Made by a program: the position numbers and the translations under genes | Notes under the pieces: generated by a model | Databases searched by the model: none | Seen by the model: only the letters and a program-made list of their open reading frames with translations | What the model was told of the DNA's origin: nothing | In this document: piece by piece, positions 10,428-21,349 of the stretch | Numbering within the stretch: position 1 is the first letter of the stretch | How the letters are laid out: each line of letters opens with the position of its first letter | From: Corynespora cassiicola | Lineage: Eukaryota > Ascomycota > Dothideomycetes > Pleosporales > Corynesporascaceae | Assembly (NCBI GenBank): GCA_022059125.1 | Contig: JAEUWY010000019.1 | Coordinates: 1-64,000, forward strand | Length of the DNA: 64,000 nucleotides | Direction: 5' to 3'

Positions 10428-12657
10428 ATGAAGCTGACATCATTGCCAACTCTGGCTGTAGGCCTTGGCATCTTTGGTCACATCGTAACTGCGGATATCG
10501 TTCCGAAGGACAATATAGCCCCACTGGCTGACAATCCCTCAAGAATCTCGGAAACTACAACTGATATCTGGAATGATCTTACCAATAGTAGAAGCTGCAA
10601 TGCATGTCAGGTAAGTCGCGCGCGACTCGAAGTTTTATTGTATAAGAAAACGAAACAGCAGTGATGTTTAGCTCATATTCACAGGGAATCCTCCTATTCC
10701 TCAAAGCCCTAGCTTCTGCAGGCGATGATAGTTTTATTCGCGTTATGCAGGAACTTTGCATTGCCGCATTAGTAAGTAGATGGAAGCCTGAGGACCTAGA
10801 AATATGTCAAGCTAACTGAAATCTTAGCGTGCGGACCGAGATGTGTGCAACGGGACCCTATCTCTTGCTGGGCCTCTTCTTGCTTCTACTCTTCGTAGCA
10901 TGACCATACCCTCAAAGACCTCCGACCTATTCTGTGCGTCTGTATTGGGTCTTTGTGACTTCCCTCGTTCGGACGGTAGCAAGATGTCGTTTCCGCAGCG
11001 TCCCAAAGGAAACCAAAGTCAGCCAGCACTGTCTTCTGTTCAAACGTCTCAAAGCCCTTTGAAGATTGCGCATTTTTCCGACATCCATATCGATACACTA
11101 TACACACAAGGAGCGAACACCAACTGCACGAAGCCAATGTGTTGTCGGTAGGTACTATGGGCGCTCTAAAGCTACCAAAACTGGCTAACACTGCCCAAAT
11201 AGACCATACACTGCCGCAGATGCCCCCGGAAATAACGATTTTCCTGCCGGGCCTTTCGGTGACCACAACTGTGGTGCTCCCCTAAGCCTAGAAAAGAGCA
11301 TGTACGAAGCCATTCAGCGCCTGTCGCCCGACTTCTCCATCTTCACTGGCGACATTGTGGACCATGCCATCTGGAATACTTCAGTTGAACACAACTCTGC
11401 CGAGATCACTACCGCATATCAGCACATGGCCGACCTGGGGGTGAGTCCGGTTTACGGGACTATTGGTAACCACGAGATGTCTCCATTCAATGCTATCCCA
11501 CCGAGACACTTGGGAAATAGCGCTCAGTGGCTCTATGACGTTGTCTCCAAGGTGTGGTCGCAATGGATAGGCTCCCCCGAGGATGCCAAGTCTTTCGGTG
11601 TGTACTCTGTTAAGCACAATGGAAGTAATCTACGTATCATCTCACTCTCAACAGATATGTGGTGCAAGTTGAACTTCTGGCTTTATCAAGACCCTCGGAA
11701 AGATCCCGGGAGTGAGTTTGCACGCCTGATCCGAGAACTCGATGCTGCCGAGAATGTTGGGGAGAGGGTTTACTTGATTGGACACATGCCAATGGGTGCA
11801 CCTGACGCCTTTTATGACGCGTCGAACTACTTTGATCAAATTGTCAATCGCTACAAAGACACAATTGCGGCCATGTTCTTCGGTAAGTTGTTCATCAATT
11901 CTTGCGTTACCCCCCCCCCCCCCCGGTCATTCCTACGAGAATAGCACTGTTTATTATGAGCTTGAGTCTCTTGTACTGAATCTTCTCATCAGGACACACG
12001 CACCTCGACCATTTCCAGATTAGTTACTCAGACTACCAGAATCGTCGCTCAGACAACGCTGTTGGAATATCCTACATTGCTCCGTCCCTAACTCCGTTAT
12101 CCGGCATGCCAGCCTTTCGGATTTACACAGTCGATCCCACAACATTTGGCGTAATGGAAATCGACACGTACTATGCAGATATGGAAAGTGATCAATTCCA
12201 AAGAGGTCCGGTGTGGACAAGATATTACTCTGTAAGAGAAGCCTACGGACCCCTTGTCGACCCACCCCTCGATATGGACCCTACGACTGAGCTCACCCCC
12301 GAGTTTTGGCACAATGTCACCGTATTACTGGATTCCAATAGCACTGCATTCAATGAGTATTGGACACGACGAACCAGAGGATGGAAAGTGCCATCCTGCG
12401 AGCAGAACTGTCGCACCAATGAGATCTGCCAGCTGCGAGCTGCGAGGAGCGAAAACAACTGCTTCATCCCATCACCAGGTTCCTCTCTTGGAATTCGGCG
12501 GGACATATTGTCGAGCGAGCAGACAATGTTTCAATGCGATCGTTCCGTCGTAACTGAAACTCTTGGGCTGCTTGCGATGCGGAAGCAATTGATCGAGCTG
12601 CTTTATGAGAAGGCACAGGACGAAAAAGCTCATACGAAAACTGGACATGGTCTCTGA
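10428..12657 (+). CDS. Acid sphingomyelinase-like phosphodiesterase, secreted
   Basis: Five exons: 10428-10610, 10685-10771, 10828-11147, 11203-11882, 11993-12657, all with GT-AG borders and consistent phase, giving 644 residues. A hydrophobic signal peptide lies at about residues 4-24. A saposin-B-like domain follows (Cys pairs SCNAC, LCIAAL, DVCNG, LFCASVLGLC, about 57-135). The calcineurin-like metallophosphoesterase domain carries every metal-binding motif: SDIHID (Asp175, His177), GDIVDH (Asp247), GNHE (Asn286, His287), IGHMPMG (His391) and GHTHLDHF (His425, His427). The C-terminal Cys-rich region is also present. The family hydrolyses sphingomyelin or related phosphosphingolipids, here probably in the vacuole or outside the cell. 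ATG 10428 is chosen because it starts the signal peptide. The fourth intron (11883-11992, 110 bp) carries a run of 14 C. No lesions are seen. Confidence 0.92.
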
Positions 12658-13216
12658 ATCCAGGCTCAGAAGCTTTTATATTTTGTTTTTCTAGAACCCC
12701 CTCCTTTGTAGTCGAACATTCTAGTAGTTTATCGATTGGTTACCGTAGCTGTAATCGAAATGTCCTTTCCAAAGATTCACATCTCACTCAGCTCTTCGCA
12801 ATGACTGCCACAATTCAAAACCATTCTGCTGCTTCATTCTGAAGCCTTGCAGATGTTTTGTAGACTATAAGCTACCCTCTGCAACCCGCTCACTGTGATG
12901 AGTCATTAGTCTTGGTTTTACAGACAACATATCTGTGTTCTTCTCCCTATAAGCATTCGGTGTTTTCAGGACATGTACATGCCTTCATTTCCTCTTCTTG
13001 AGCTATGTAAGGTATTTTGACATATTTTTCTGAGCACTCACTGTATAAGGAACATGATAGGGCAGAGATATAGGCTACCGCTGATGATCTGGCATTACTC
13101 TATAAGACGTTCGAGCCCCATAGCTACTGCACGAATGAATCAATGCTCTTTCTTCACACGCTACATGAGAAGAGTCATATGCTAGTTCAGTATTTGGAGC
13201 GCCTAGGTCTTACAGG
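12658..13216. other. Region between sphingomyelinase and cyclase, no clear gene
   Basis: GC-balanced DNA. Presumably it holds the 3' end of the sphingomyelinase transcript and the lost 5' exons of the diterpene cyclase. I searched for the family's N-terminal SxYDTAW-type block and did not find it. A frame at about 13089-13211 is open but has no domain I recognise. Confidence 0.4.
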
Positions 13217-15788
13217 CTCGAGCAACTTACTCATTGGAACGATCAAAATGAGGTGGATAGCGTCGCATTGGAGATTTTGGTCCCAGCTCTTCTTGACCAA
13301 CTTGCGAAACATGGCGTCTCAATCAATTCCCCATACTTAGCCAAGATGAGGGAGCTAAGCGAATCCCACCTTTCTAAAGTGAAGATGGTACTTTAAAGTG
13401 GGAAACAAATCACTTTATTCCACTCCCTAGAGGCTTTAATAGGACGGACAGAATTTGACAAGCTGGGAGGCTGTAAAGCCCGCGGAAGTATGCTTGGCTC
13501 CCCTTCATCCGCTGCGGCGTATCTTATGGAATTGGAAGATTGGGACATGGAGACAGAGGATTATCTCAGATATGTGTTTGAGCATGGCGAAGGGAAGGGC
13601 AATGGCAGCTTTCCCAGTGCTGCGCCGATTGATGTCTTTGAGATCTCGTGGGTATGTCATCCTGACGAAGAAAAAATTGAAAATCGCTGACTTCCCAAAT
13701 AGACAATTTCCACATTGCTGGAATGTGGGATACCGATCGATGTTCTCGGAAAGGATCACGTGACCAAACTAGCCTCACATCTGCCCAAAACACTGGATGC
13801 TTCTGGAGGTGTAGTCGGCTTCTGTAAGTCGGTGTCCCATCATCATCCAGCACGCCTACTCATATGATCTAACCCTGGGAATGCTACCCGACGGCGATGA
13901 CACTGCAAAAACGTTGCATGCGCTCTCGTTTCTTAGCGAGTTCGACGCAGATGTATCGACGCTAGTGACAAGGTTCCGCTCCCCCGGTTCATTCAAAATG
14001 TACGAGAAAGAAAGCACTCGTAGTTTGAGTGCGAACTGCAACGTTCTTAAGGCTTTGCTAGCGACGAAGAACCCGGAGTCGTCTAGTGCTCACATCCTCA
14101 CTGCCGCTTCGTTCATCTGCGACTCCTTGATGAGCGGAAAGGCACGTGATAAATGGGTAAGTCGGGTGACATTGGGAATTATTGATGGATAAAATACTGA
14201 TGAATGTAGAATACGGCTTGGGAGTACTGCGCAATGTTGTCTGTACAAAGTCTCGTGCCGCTGCTCTAGCAGTCAGTTGCATTCTTGCCTTATCATATCA
14301 GAAGTGTGAAGATCCCGATAGTACTAGCCCATATCACTTGCCGGTTGTTGAACACTCAGGAACACGGGGGCTCTTTTGGAAACCAATCCGATGAGATGAC
14401 AGCATATGCTACTCTAGCGTTGATCGCGCTGGCCGCTCCTCAGACCGGGCTCAATCTGATCGAAGAAGACATCTCTAGCGCCATCGAAAGAGCTCGCGAG
14501 TTTCTATCTGCTCGATTGAATCGCTGGGAGTCTCGACGTAACTGGGTGGAGAAAGTCACCGACTCATCTAGCCTACTCACGAAAACCTACTGCTTCGCCG
14601 CTCTGGACCAAGCTCTCAGATTCCAGCCAGGCACACGCAGTAGCTCATCTCCGGCGCATTGGATGAACCGAAAACTATCCGGGCTCCTAAAATCCACGAA
14701 ACTTTTCGCCGACACCGACGGTGCGGATACACTGCTACGACTTGCAATGCAGGGAAGTGTATCATATGTAGCACACCTTGAGCACACGAGATTCGACATC
14801 TTTCCACAACCCGTCAAGGTGAACGAGAAGTATCTGAACATGATTCCTTTCGCTTGGACGGCCTGCAATTATCTCAGCGGGTGTCCTTTGTCCCCGAACG
14901 TCCTGATAGATATGATGGAGATTTCCATGCTGAACTACCAAGCCGATGAATTTGTTGAGCTTCAGATACCACTGTGTAAGGAGGATCAAGTTTTTGAAGT
15001 GTGAAACGCATTGAACGAACAGTTGGTCGAGCATGCAGACAAGAATGCAGAAAAAGAAGTCTCGCAAAGGTCGCATATTTTAGCAGAGAACGGCAATGGT
15101 ACTGTTCAGGAAGCCAGCGAAATGATCCTCCAAACCTTCGCCAAATACATCGATCGTATCTTGAACCATCCCCACGTCCAAAACGCGCCGCTGGACCGTC
15201 GACTCCTAGTTCGACAAGAGCTCATCGGCTATCTCCAGGCCCAAAATCTCAACCATCGGCGCAAAAGAGGAACTGGGCACGAAGTCATCCTTCTTCGACT
15301 GGATCCACACCTTTGGCGCGCGAGATACAAGCTGCCCTTTCTCTTTCGCATATTATCTCTGCATCGTCAACTTTGCAGACTCCAACTCATCGAAAAGCCC
15401 CAACAAACACCAACCAATCACATGCGAGGCAGAATATCTTTTGCGCGATCTATGCGGCTCGCTTTCTCGACTTTGTCGCATGTACAACGACTACGGCTCC
15501 ATCCACCGCGATCGAGAGGAGGGCAATCTTAACAGTATCGATTTTTTCATGCGGGGGCTCGAGGATCCCAGCAGCGGCAAGCTCCCCGGCTTGGAATCGC
15601 AGGCGAAGTGCGCATTGTGGTCTATGGCGGACTACGAGCGCCAGCACATGACCCGTACTTTTGAGCTTTTGCGCAATATGCTGGGTCCGAGGCTACACGG
15701 CGATATGCAGGTGTTTCTTAATGTCACTGATCTTTTTGGCCAGATTTACGTTGTTCAGGATATTGGTACGAGGACAAAGGATTCTTGA
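13217..15788 (+). pseudogene. Fungal bifunctional diterpene cyclase (CPS/KS type), pseudogene
   Basis: Exon traces at 13217-13651, 13703-13823, 13873-14156 and 14210-15788 read as a class II plus class I terpene cyclase. Visible blocks are LEILVPALL, GSMLGSPSSAAAYLM, VFEISW, ASGGVVGF, the class II acid motif DGDD (13890-13901) in LPDGDDTAKTL, the class I metal motif DEFVE (14945-14959) and the NSE-type motif NDYGSIHRDREEGNLNS. Such enzymes convert GGPP through copalyl diphosphate to a tetracyclic or labdane-derived diterpene. Lesions are an in-frame TAA at 13394, a probable splice acceptor changed from AG to AA at 13871-13872, TAG at 14267, TGA at 15002 and a one-base frameshift near 15240 in an A-run. 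The N-terminal about 130 residues, with the first conserved block, are absent. Intact homologues are about 950 residues. Confidence 0.85.
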
Positions 15789-16074
15789 GGGGGATTATTG
15801 GCTGGAGTTCAGTTGTGACCAGGGACCTTTGGCTGTCTTTTCCATCCACCTCGCAAATGCTCTCCGTTTTGTCTGCATGATGCTTCCTCAGTCAATCCGA
15901 ATTCAACACTCTCCTATTGAAGATTACACTATTTGCCCCATGCCGTGAACAAATCGGACCTAGTTTGAAGAGTGTGTGTAGAAGTATGACAAACAACCCG
16001 GGTACATTCTCACGACAGACTTACCGTTATTTGCCAGACGAGGGTCAAACTAAGCTGGTATTCTCGAACAAATA

Positions 16075-17471
16075 TCAACCATATCCAGGCGCTCCTTCCA
16101 CCGCCCCATATGCGCCACCTCCCCTACTAAACATAATCTGCAAATCACCGGCAATACTTTCGGGCTGCTCCCAGCACGCAAAATGTCCACCTCGTTGATT
16201 CTCCTGCACATGGACTACTGGGCCTAGGCCATAACCCCATGCCCTTGGTAGGTTGGCGATCTCTTTCGGGAAATAGGCCAAGCCCTACAGAACAGCTGAA
16301 ATGAGCAAGATGTTCAAGCGGGAAGATGTGTATGGAAAGATTTGACTCACGAGTTTTACATTTGGAACGAATCCACCGGCACGCGCAGGAAACTCTCCTC
16401 TCGTCGACTCATAGTAGATGCGAATGCTGGCAGCCGGTCCAGCGGTACTAAACCAGTACAGACTGACCCAAGTACAGACCTCTTCAGGCGTCCAGTCATA
16501 ATCATCTGTCCAGTCGTGTAGTTTCTCGTACACCCATCCGAGAAGTCCGACTGGGCTGTCGGCCAGCGAATACCCTACCGTCTGGGGTCGCGTGGTCTGG
16601 AGTGCGTAATACCCCATTCCCGACTTTTGAAGCTCCATTGTTCGCTCGAGACCGGCTTTTTCCGCGGGAGTATACAGCTTGAGCGCGTGTCGGAAGAGGA
16701 ACGAGATGAAAGCGAACGGGGAAGTTGGTCCGGGCGGTAGGCTGGCAACTAAGTTTAGGTGCGAAGCTTTGAGATGGTCGCTGTACAGCTGGCCCATTAC
16801 GCGTGTTATAGTAGATCCCTGCGCGGAATTGTCAGCGGAGAACTTTACATAAATGTCAAGGGTATAGTATGTACGTACCCAGTCTCCGCCTTGCGAAACG
16901 TACTGCTCGTAGCCTAGAGCCAACATGAGCCTGTGGCATGTTTCGGCATATTGTTTGATACCGAAGCCTGGTTTCTTGATGCCGGATGAGAACCCGAAGT
17001 TGGGTAATGATGGGGCTACGACGTGAAAGGCTGGCCCGCCGCGTTTCTCGACGTCATCTAAGATGGGTAAAAGGTTGGTAACTTCATAGAAACTACCAGG
17101 CCCTGCAATGATGTCAGCATACCCAGAAAAGGTATGGAATGTCGCGACGTACACCCATGAACAAAAACAAGAGGAATGGCGCTCTTCACACTACTCCTCC
17201 GGTGCAAAAAGTGAACATCGACAGTATCAAAACCGTCAATTGAGATTAGCGTGGCGAAGTTGGGCAGCTTATTCAGTCTACCTTCGACATCTCTCCATCG
17301 AAAATGTGTTTTCCAATACTCCACGAGACTGCGCACATCTTCCAGACGAGATCCATAGTTCCAGTCCGCCCCCTCCAGCTCATCCGGGAGATCAGCAAGC
17401 TCTAGCTTTTGCTGGAGACGCTCGATCTTGGCTACAGGAACGGCGATGTGATAATCGCGAATGATTCCCAT
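16075..17471 (-). CDS. Epoxide hydrolase (alpha/beta hydrolase fold, EHN domain)
   Basis: Four exons on the minus strand: 17471-17153, 17102-16879, 16818-16351, 16284-16075, giving 406 residues with no lesion. Introns are 50-66 bp; the first uses GTACGT and restores the oxyanion motif HGWPGSF (His105-Phe111) across the join. An N-terminal EHN-type lid region is followed by the fold. Asp180 in SQGGDWG, split by the second intron, is the expected nucleophile. The tyrosine-rich IRIYYESTRGEFP lies in the C-terminal half. His371 in RGGHFACWEQPE is the expected catalytic histidine. The enzyme opens epoxides to diols through an ester intermediate. It runs convergently with the dead diterpene cyclase and lies 200 bp from another alpha/beta hydrolase stub, so a tailoring role in secondary metabolism is plausible but inferred. 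ATG 17471 is the first ATG before the conserved start. Confidence 0.9.
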
Positions 17472-17675
17472 GATAGAAAGACTCGAAGAGCAGAGACACA
17501 CGATGTGTATGATGGACGGTTGCCGTGACCTTGAGAGCTACGAGTATGCAAATTTTGGGAAGGAGCTTTGCAATGTTTGCGTGTGGTGAGAAAAGGCGGG
17601 AAAGCTGTCAATCAACATGCATGCCGTCTGCAGACATTCACTTCGGGTTACACAAAGAGAGGGGCAATATGCTAC

Positions 17676-17882
17676 CTACTCGAAAGGGTTCAGGACGTGC
17701 TCGCGCAGATGGTTGGCGTCGAAATTCTCGGGCGGAAACGAGGCCGGATCGTGCTCAGCATAGGTGGAGATGTCCCAAACGGTTGGATACCCTTTTGCGT
17801 TTAGAGCACCGACGACGGGCTCAGAGAACTGGCGTGCAGCCCATGCGCCGGGGCAGATGACTGCGGTGGGGCGAGGAGCCAT
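17676..17882 (-). pseudogene. N-terminal stub of a small alpha/beta hydrolase
   Basis: From ATG 17882 (context CCGCCATGG) the frame reads MAPRPTAVICPGAWAARQF and GALNAKGYPTVWDIS. This matches the start of small fungal alpha/beta hydrolases, with the first strand and a PGAW oxyanion-type turn, ending NPFE. A possible donor (GTAGGT) follows at the end, but no second exon carrying the nucleophile elbow (G-x-S-x-G) can be found before the epoxide hydrolase at 17471. The 3' two thirds is therefore missing. An in-frame 5' extension to 18032 exists and could be a targeting leader, but this is uncertain. Confidence 0.55.
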
Positions 17883-18430
17883 GGCGGGGTTGGGCTGGGA
17901 GGTTGCGGATGGGAGTGAAGTGAGGTTGGTTGGGGTGGCAAGGCGGCGCAGCATGGCTGCGCCGCCTTCCTTTGCCCTTGTGTTGGGAAGGCAGGGCGGT
18001 CCAGCCAGGGCCTCTGCACTTCCCGAAGCCACCTGTCTCTCCTGTCTCTCCCGTTCCGGACGCGGGCAGAAAGAGTTGGCCTGTCTCGCAGCATCACCTA
18101 GCTACCCCGGGGCTGCTTCGTCGGAGACAAGCTCGCCTGCTCCTTGTGCGTAGTCACGTGGGACGGGGTGGAAAGGCAGCTCGGGCAGGGCCAGAGTCGT
18201 CCCAGATGTTCCTTCGTATGCATTTGATCACTCGCCATCGTATTGGCGCGAGCGTCAACGTGGGCGAGACTTTCGTTTCCGAAAGGAGGCTCATCTCGAC
18301 CTTCCTGGTTTGCCAATCCGTGACAGCAGTCCTGCTTCGTTGGGCCCAAGGTAGCGCAACATCACTAGGATTCTGGAGACACCGTGGGTACAGCATCGCG
18401 TCGCAAGTAGCCTATCAGTGGTGTCTGAAG
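17883..18430. other. GC-rich spacer, no gene supported
   Basis: This 550-bp stretch is the GC-richest part of the island. Open frames on both strands (for example 17930-18574 plus, 18098-18349 minus) have low-complexity, GC-driven translations and no domain. It probably holds the 5' flank of the hydrolase stub and lost parts of the polyketide synthase. Confidence 0.4.
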
Positions 18431-18434
18431 ATCC

Positions 18435-20020
18435 TAACGCCACATATCAATGATTCCAATACCTACCCTGCAGCAGGCATGCTTTGTATGCCATTTGAAG
18501 CTATCCGGCAGATGGCAGATCCAGCGAAAAGACGCTGGTTTTCTAATGGCACTTCCCCTATCACCAGAAGATAAAGAGACGGAGTCGCACTTCTACATCC
18601 AGTCATTGTCTACTGCAGTTGACAAAGAGTCGAAGAGCTAACTTCAAGAACCGTGATAACCTCCCTGCAAGGCATCAACACCGACGGAAAACAGAGCAAG
18701 TCCTTCAAAACGCCGTGATATGTGCTGCAGACGGGCAGACAATGTCAGCCATCTCAAGTTATGAAGTCGCACACCACTCATCAACTCCACTAGATGAAGT
18801 CCAAAACAGATTCCGGGGCCAAACGGTCGGCATGGAATTTTCAGTGTTCGACATAGATCGTAGTGCTGTAAGCCAAGCATTTGAAACGAACAAGTACGAC
18901 GTCGTTATCGCTCCCTATGGAAGTTGGATCTTGCAGTATCCACCAGGATTTTCTGATTTATCCATATAGAGTGCGATTGCAACTTCAAACATGACATTAG
19001 CGAATATAGGGAGACTTCTCAAGCGGTACGCATCACTCACCTAGAGCCACATCTTGGCTAACGACCCAGTAATGGGAAACTGATCATGCTCAATGCCATG
19101 AGGGAGGAGCTCTCCAGCCTACGCTTGCGCCAGAATGCCTTCCTGGAGGCAGAAGTTGCCATTTGGGATAGTCACCATGCAGTCAATCACGCGAATGGTG
19201 TTATCATGTTTACGCCAATCAATTATAGTGTACTCGAAACTGCATGGCCATATATCGTCATCATCATCGCCAATGACGAGGCTCCCAAAGACGAACAGAT
19301 GGTGAATATCATGTGTCGAAAACTCTGCCAACTGGGCTGTGCTTCTGTGGCAAAGACGACCCCAAACTTCATATGATCACCAGTGTTAGCCGTGTCTGTC
19401 TGTCGGAAAACCCGACTGCCAAGTACGTCACGTTGGCGGTCGATAATACTACGCCGTTCTCTGAATTAATCAGCAAAACCCTCCTGCTATTTCAGAAGAC
19501 AATTACATCTTCAATAGAGGATATCGAACTAGAGTACGAGGAGATACATGGCTACATCTCAGTCAATACGGCCGTCCCCGCGACCCATATTGACAAGAAC
19601 ATCCGAAGGAAACCAGCCCAAAAAGAAGCTTGTTCGAAGCCCATCGTCGAGCTGCCGCCACTCAAGCTAGAATTTCCTGCTCCAGGCTCCATCCAATCGA
19701 CGACCTTCATCCAAGATGTAGCCTTCAAAAAGCCTCTACAGCCATATGAAATCGAAATCGAAATCAAGGCGTTCAGTTTGAATAGAAGTTCTTTTCTCGT
19801 CTCACTAGGTCGGGTCGACGCCCAGACTAGCTTCATGGGCTGCCAGGGGATAGTCACAAATGCAGGACCCGACTCGGACCTCTCTGCAGGCCAGGCAGTT
19901 TTTGACCTTGGAAGCAGCTACGCGGGAACATTCTCTCGCTGTTATTGCCATCTTTTTGCATCAATGCTGGCCGGTTATAACTTTAATAAAGCTGCTAAAA
20001 TAGCCATACTGTTAACTATT
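18435..20020 (+). pseudogene. Highly reducing polyketide synthase, shredded remnant (DH-CMeT-ER)
   Basis: Pieces of one large multidomain protein occur in collinear order but in different frames. They are a dehydratase-like TYPAAGMLCMPFEAIRQMAD at 18460-18519 continued out of frame by LPLSPEDKETESHFYIQS (18558-18611); a C-methyltransferase-like MEFSVFDIDRS...KYDVVIAP near 18833-18915 and LANIGRLLK near 18998-19024; a linker from 19086 to 19370; and, after a frameshift near 19370, an enoyl-reductase start with LKLEFPAPGS, PYEIEIEIKAFSLNRSSFL and GCQGIVTNAGPDS (19660-19880). The DH and methyltransferase pieces are far closer than in intact enzymes, so about 2 kb has been deleted between them; KS, AT, KR and ACP are absent. 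The frame appears to continue with ER-like residues (YNFNKAAKIAI) into the AT-rich DNA after 19980. Confidence 0.8.
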
Positions 20021-21349
20021 ACATATATAATAATATAGCAGAATACCAGATTTTAGAAAAGTAAAATAGTTTTAATTAAAAATAGTGCTAATTTATATAA
20101 CTATACTATAATTTAATTAGTATAATATTTAAATAGAATTACTGCTATAACTGTTAAAAATAATAATAAATACTAAATTTTTATTTATATATATAAAACT
20201 TTTATAAAAAAAAAATTTTTTTATAAAAATATAGTACGTATTTTATAAATTTATTTATAATTACTTACTAAGCTTATATTATTTATTAGCTTTTTATTAA
20301 AAAGATTTTTAACTTTTAAAATTATAATATTTTTTAAATAAGTTATTTATATTAAAAAAAACAGTAGTTTTTTTTTACTAGTATATTTTTCTAAACATAA
20401 AATTATATTACTAATTATATTAAACGTTTTTAACTCTATAGTTAAAGTAAATACTTTATTATATAAATAAAAAATTTATAATAATTTATTTTAAAGCTAT
20501 ATTTTTAATTATATTATTTTATAGCTTTTTTTTAAACGCGACTTATATTATTACTAAAAATTTTGGTATTATTAAATTTATAAACTATTAGTAAATAGCG
20601 AGCAAAAATACTAAAAACTTTATTATTTTTTTTTATTTTAGTTTTTATTTAGTTTTAGCTAAAGTTTTATTTAAAAATTTATATATATAAAATATATATA
20701 TTAAATATTTAAAATTTAATATTTTATTAAGTAAAGAAGTTAAAATAGTATTACGTTAAAGTACTAAGTATTTTTCGTAAATTAATAAATATATATAAGT
20801 TTTACTAGTACTTTAAATATATTTATAGTTTTTATAAAAAAAAAATTTATATTAATAAATTATTAATTAACTAACTACTTACAGAATTTTATTTTTAAAA
20901 TAATAGTATATAAAAAATAAACTACTGTAATTAGTTTTTATATTTAAAATATACTATATTTATATACTTTTTTTTTATTTACTCTAAACTTATTAATTTT
21001 TATTTTTTAATTAATAGTATTTTTAGCGTCTGTTTTTAAAATAATTAGACTATACTTAATACTTTTTTTAATACTTTTATATATATTTACTATAACTAAC
21101 GTATTATATTTATTAATATAAAGTAGTATACCGGCACTCTAGCTTTTAATAACTTTCTAAAAGAAAAATTTAATAAACTTAAATATTGATATTGTATTTT
21201 TAATAACTAGCTTTTAAACTTTTTAAATTATTATTATAACTTTAAAATTTTTTTTAAAAAAATCTAGTAAATAATACTTAAAATAGCGTTTTTATTATAT
21301 ACTTTATTTTATAAAAAAATTTATTTTAAACTTTTAAAACGTCTACTTT

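Noticed and set aside
15011..15651. Two long overlapping plus-strand frames
   Set aside because: They are the two sides of the frameshift in the diterpene cyclase pseudogene plus a shadow frame, not separate genes.
17103..17152. Apparent frameshift in the epoxide hydrolase at the HGW motif
   Set aside because: Using the donor GTACGT one base further on restores HGWPGSF in frame, so the gene is intact.
17764..18396. Long open frames in the GC-rich spacer
   Set aside because: Translations are low-complexity and driven by GC content; they overlap the hydrolase stub in antisense.
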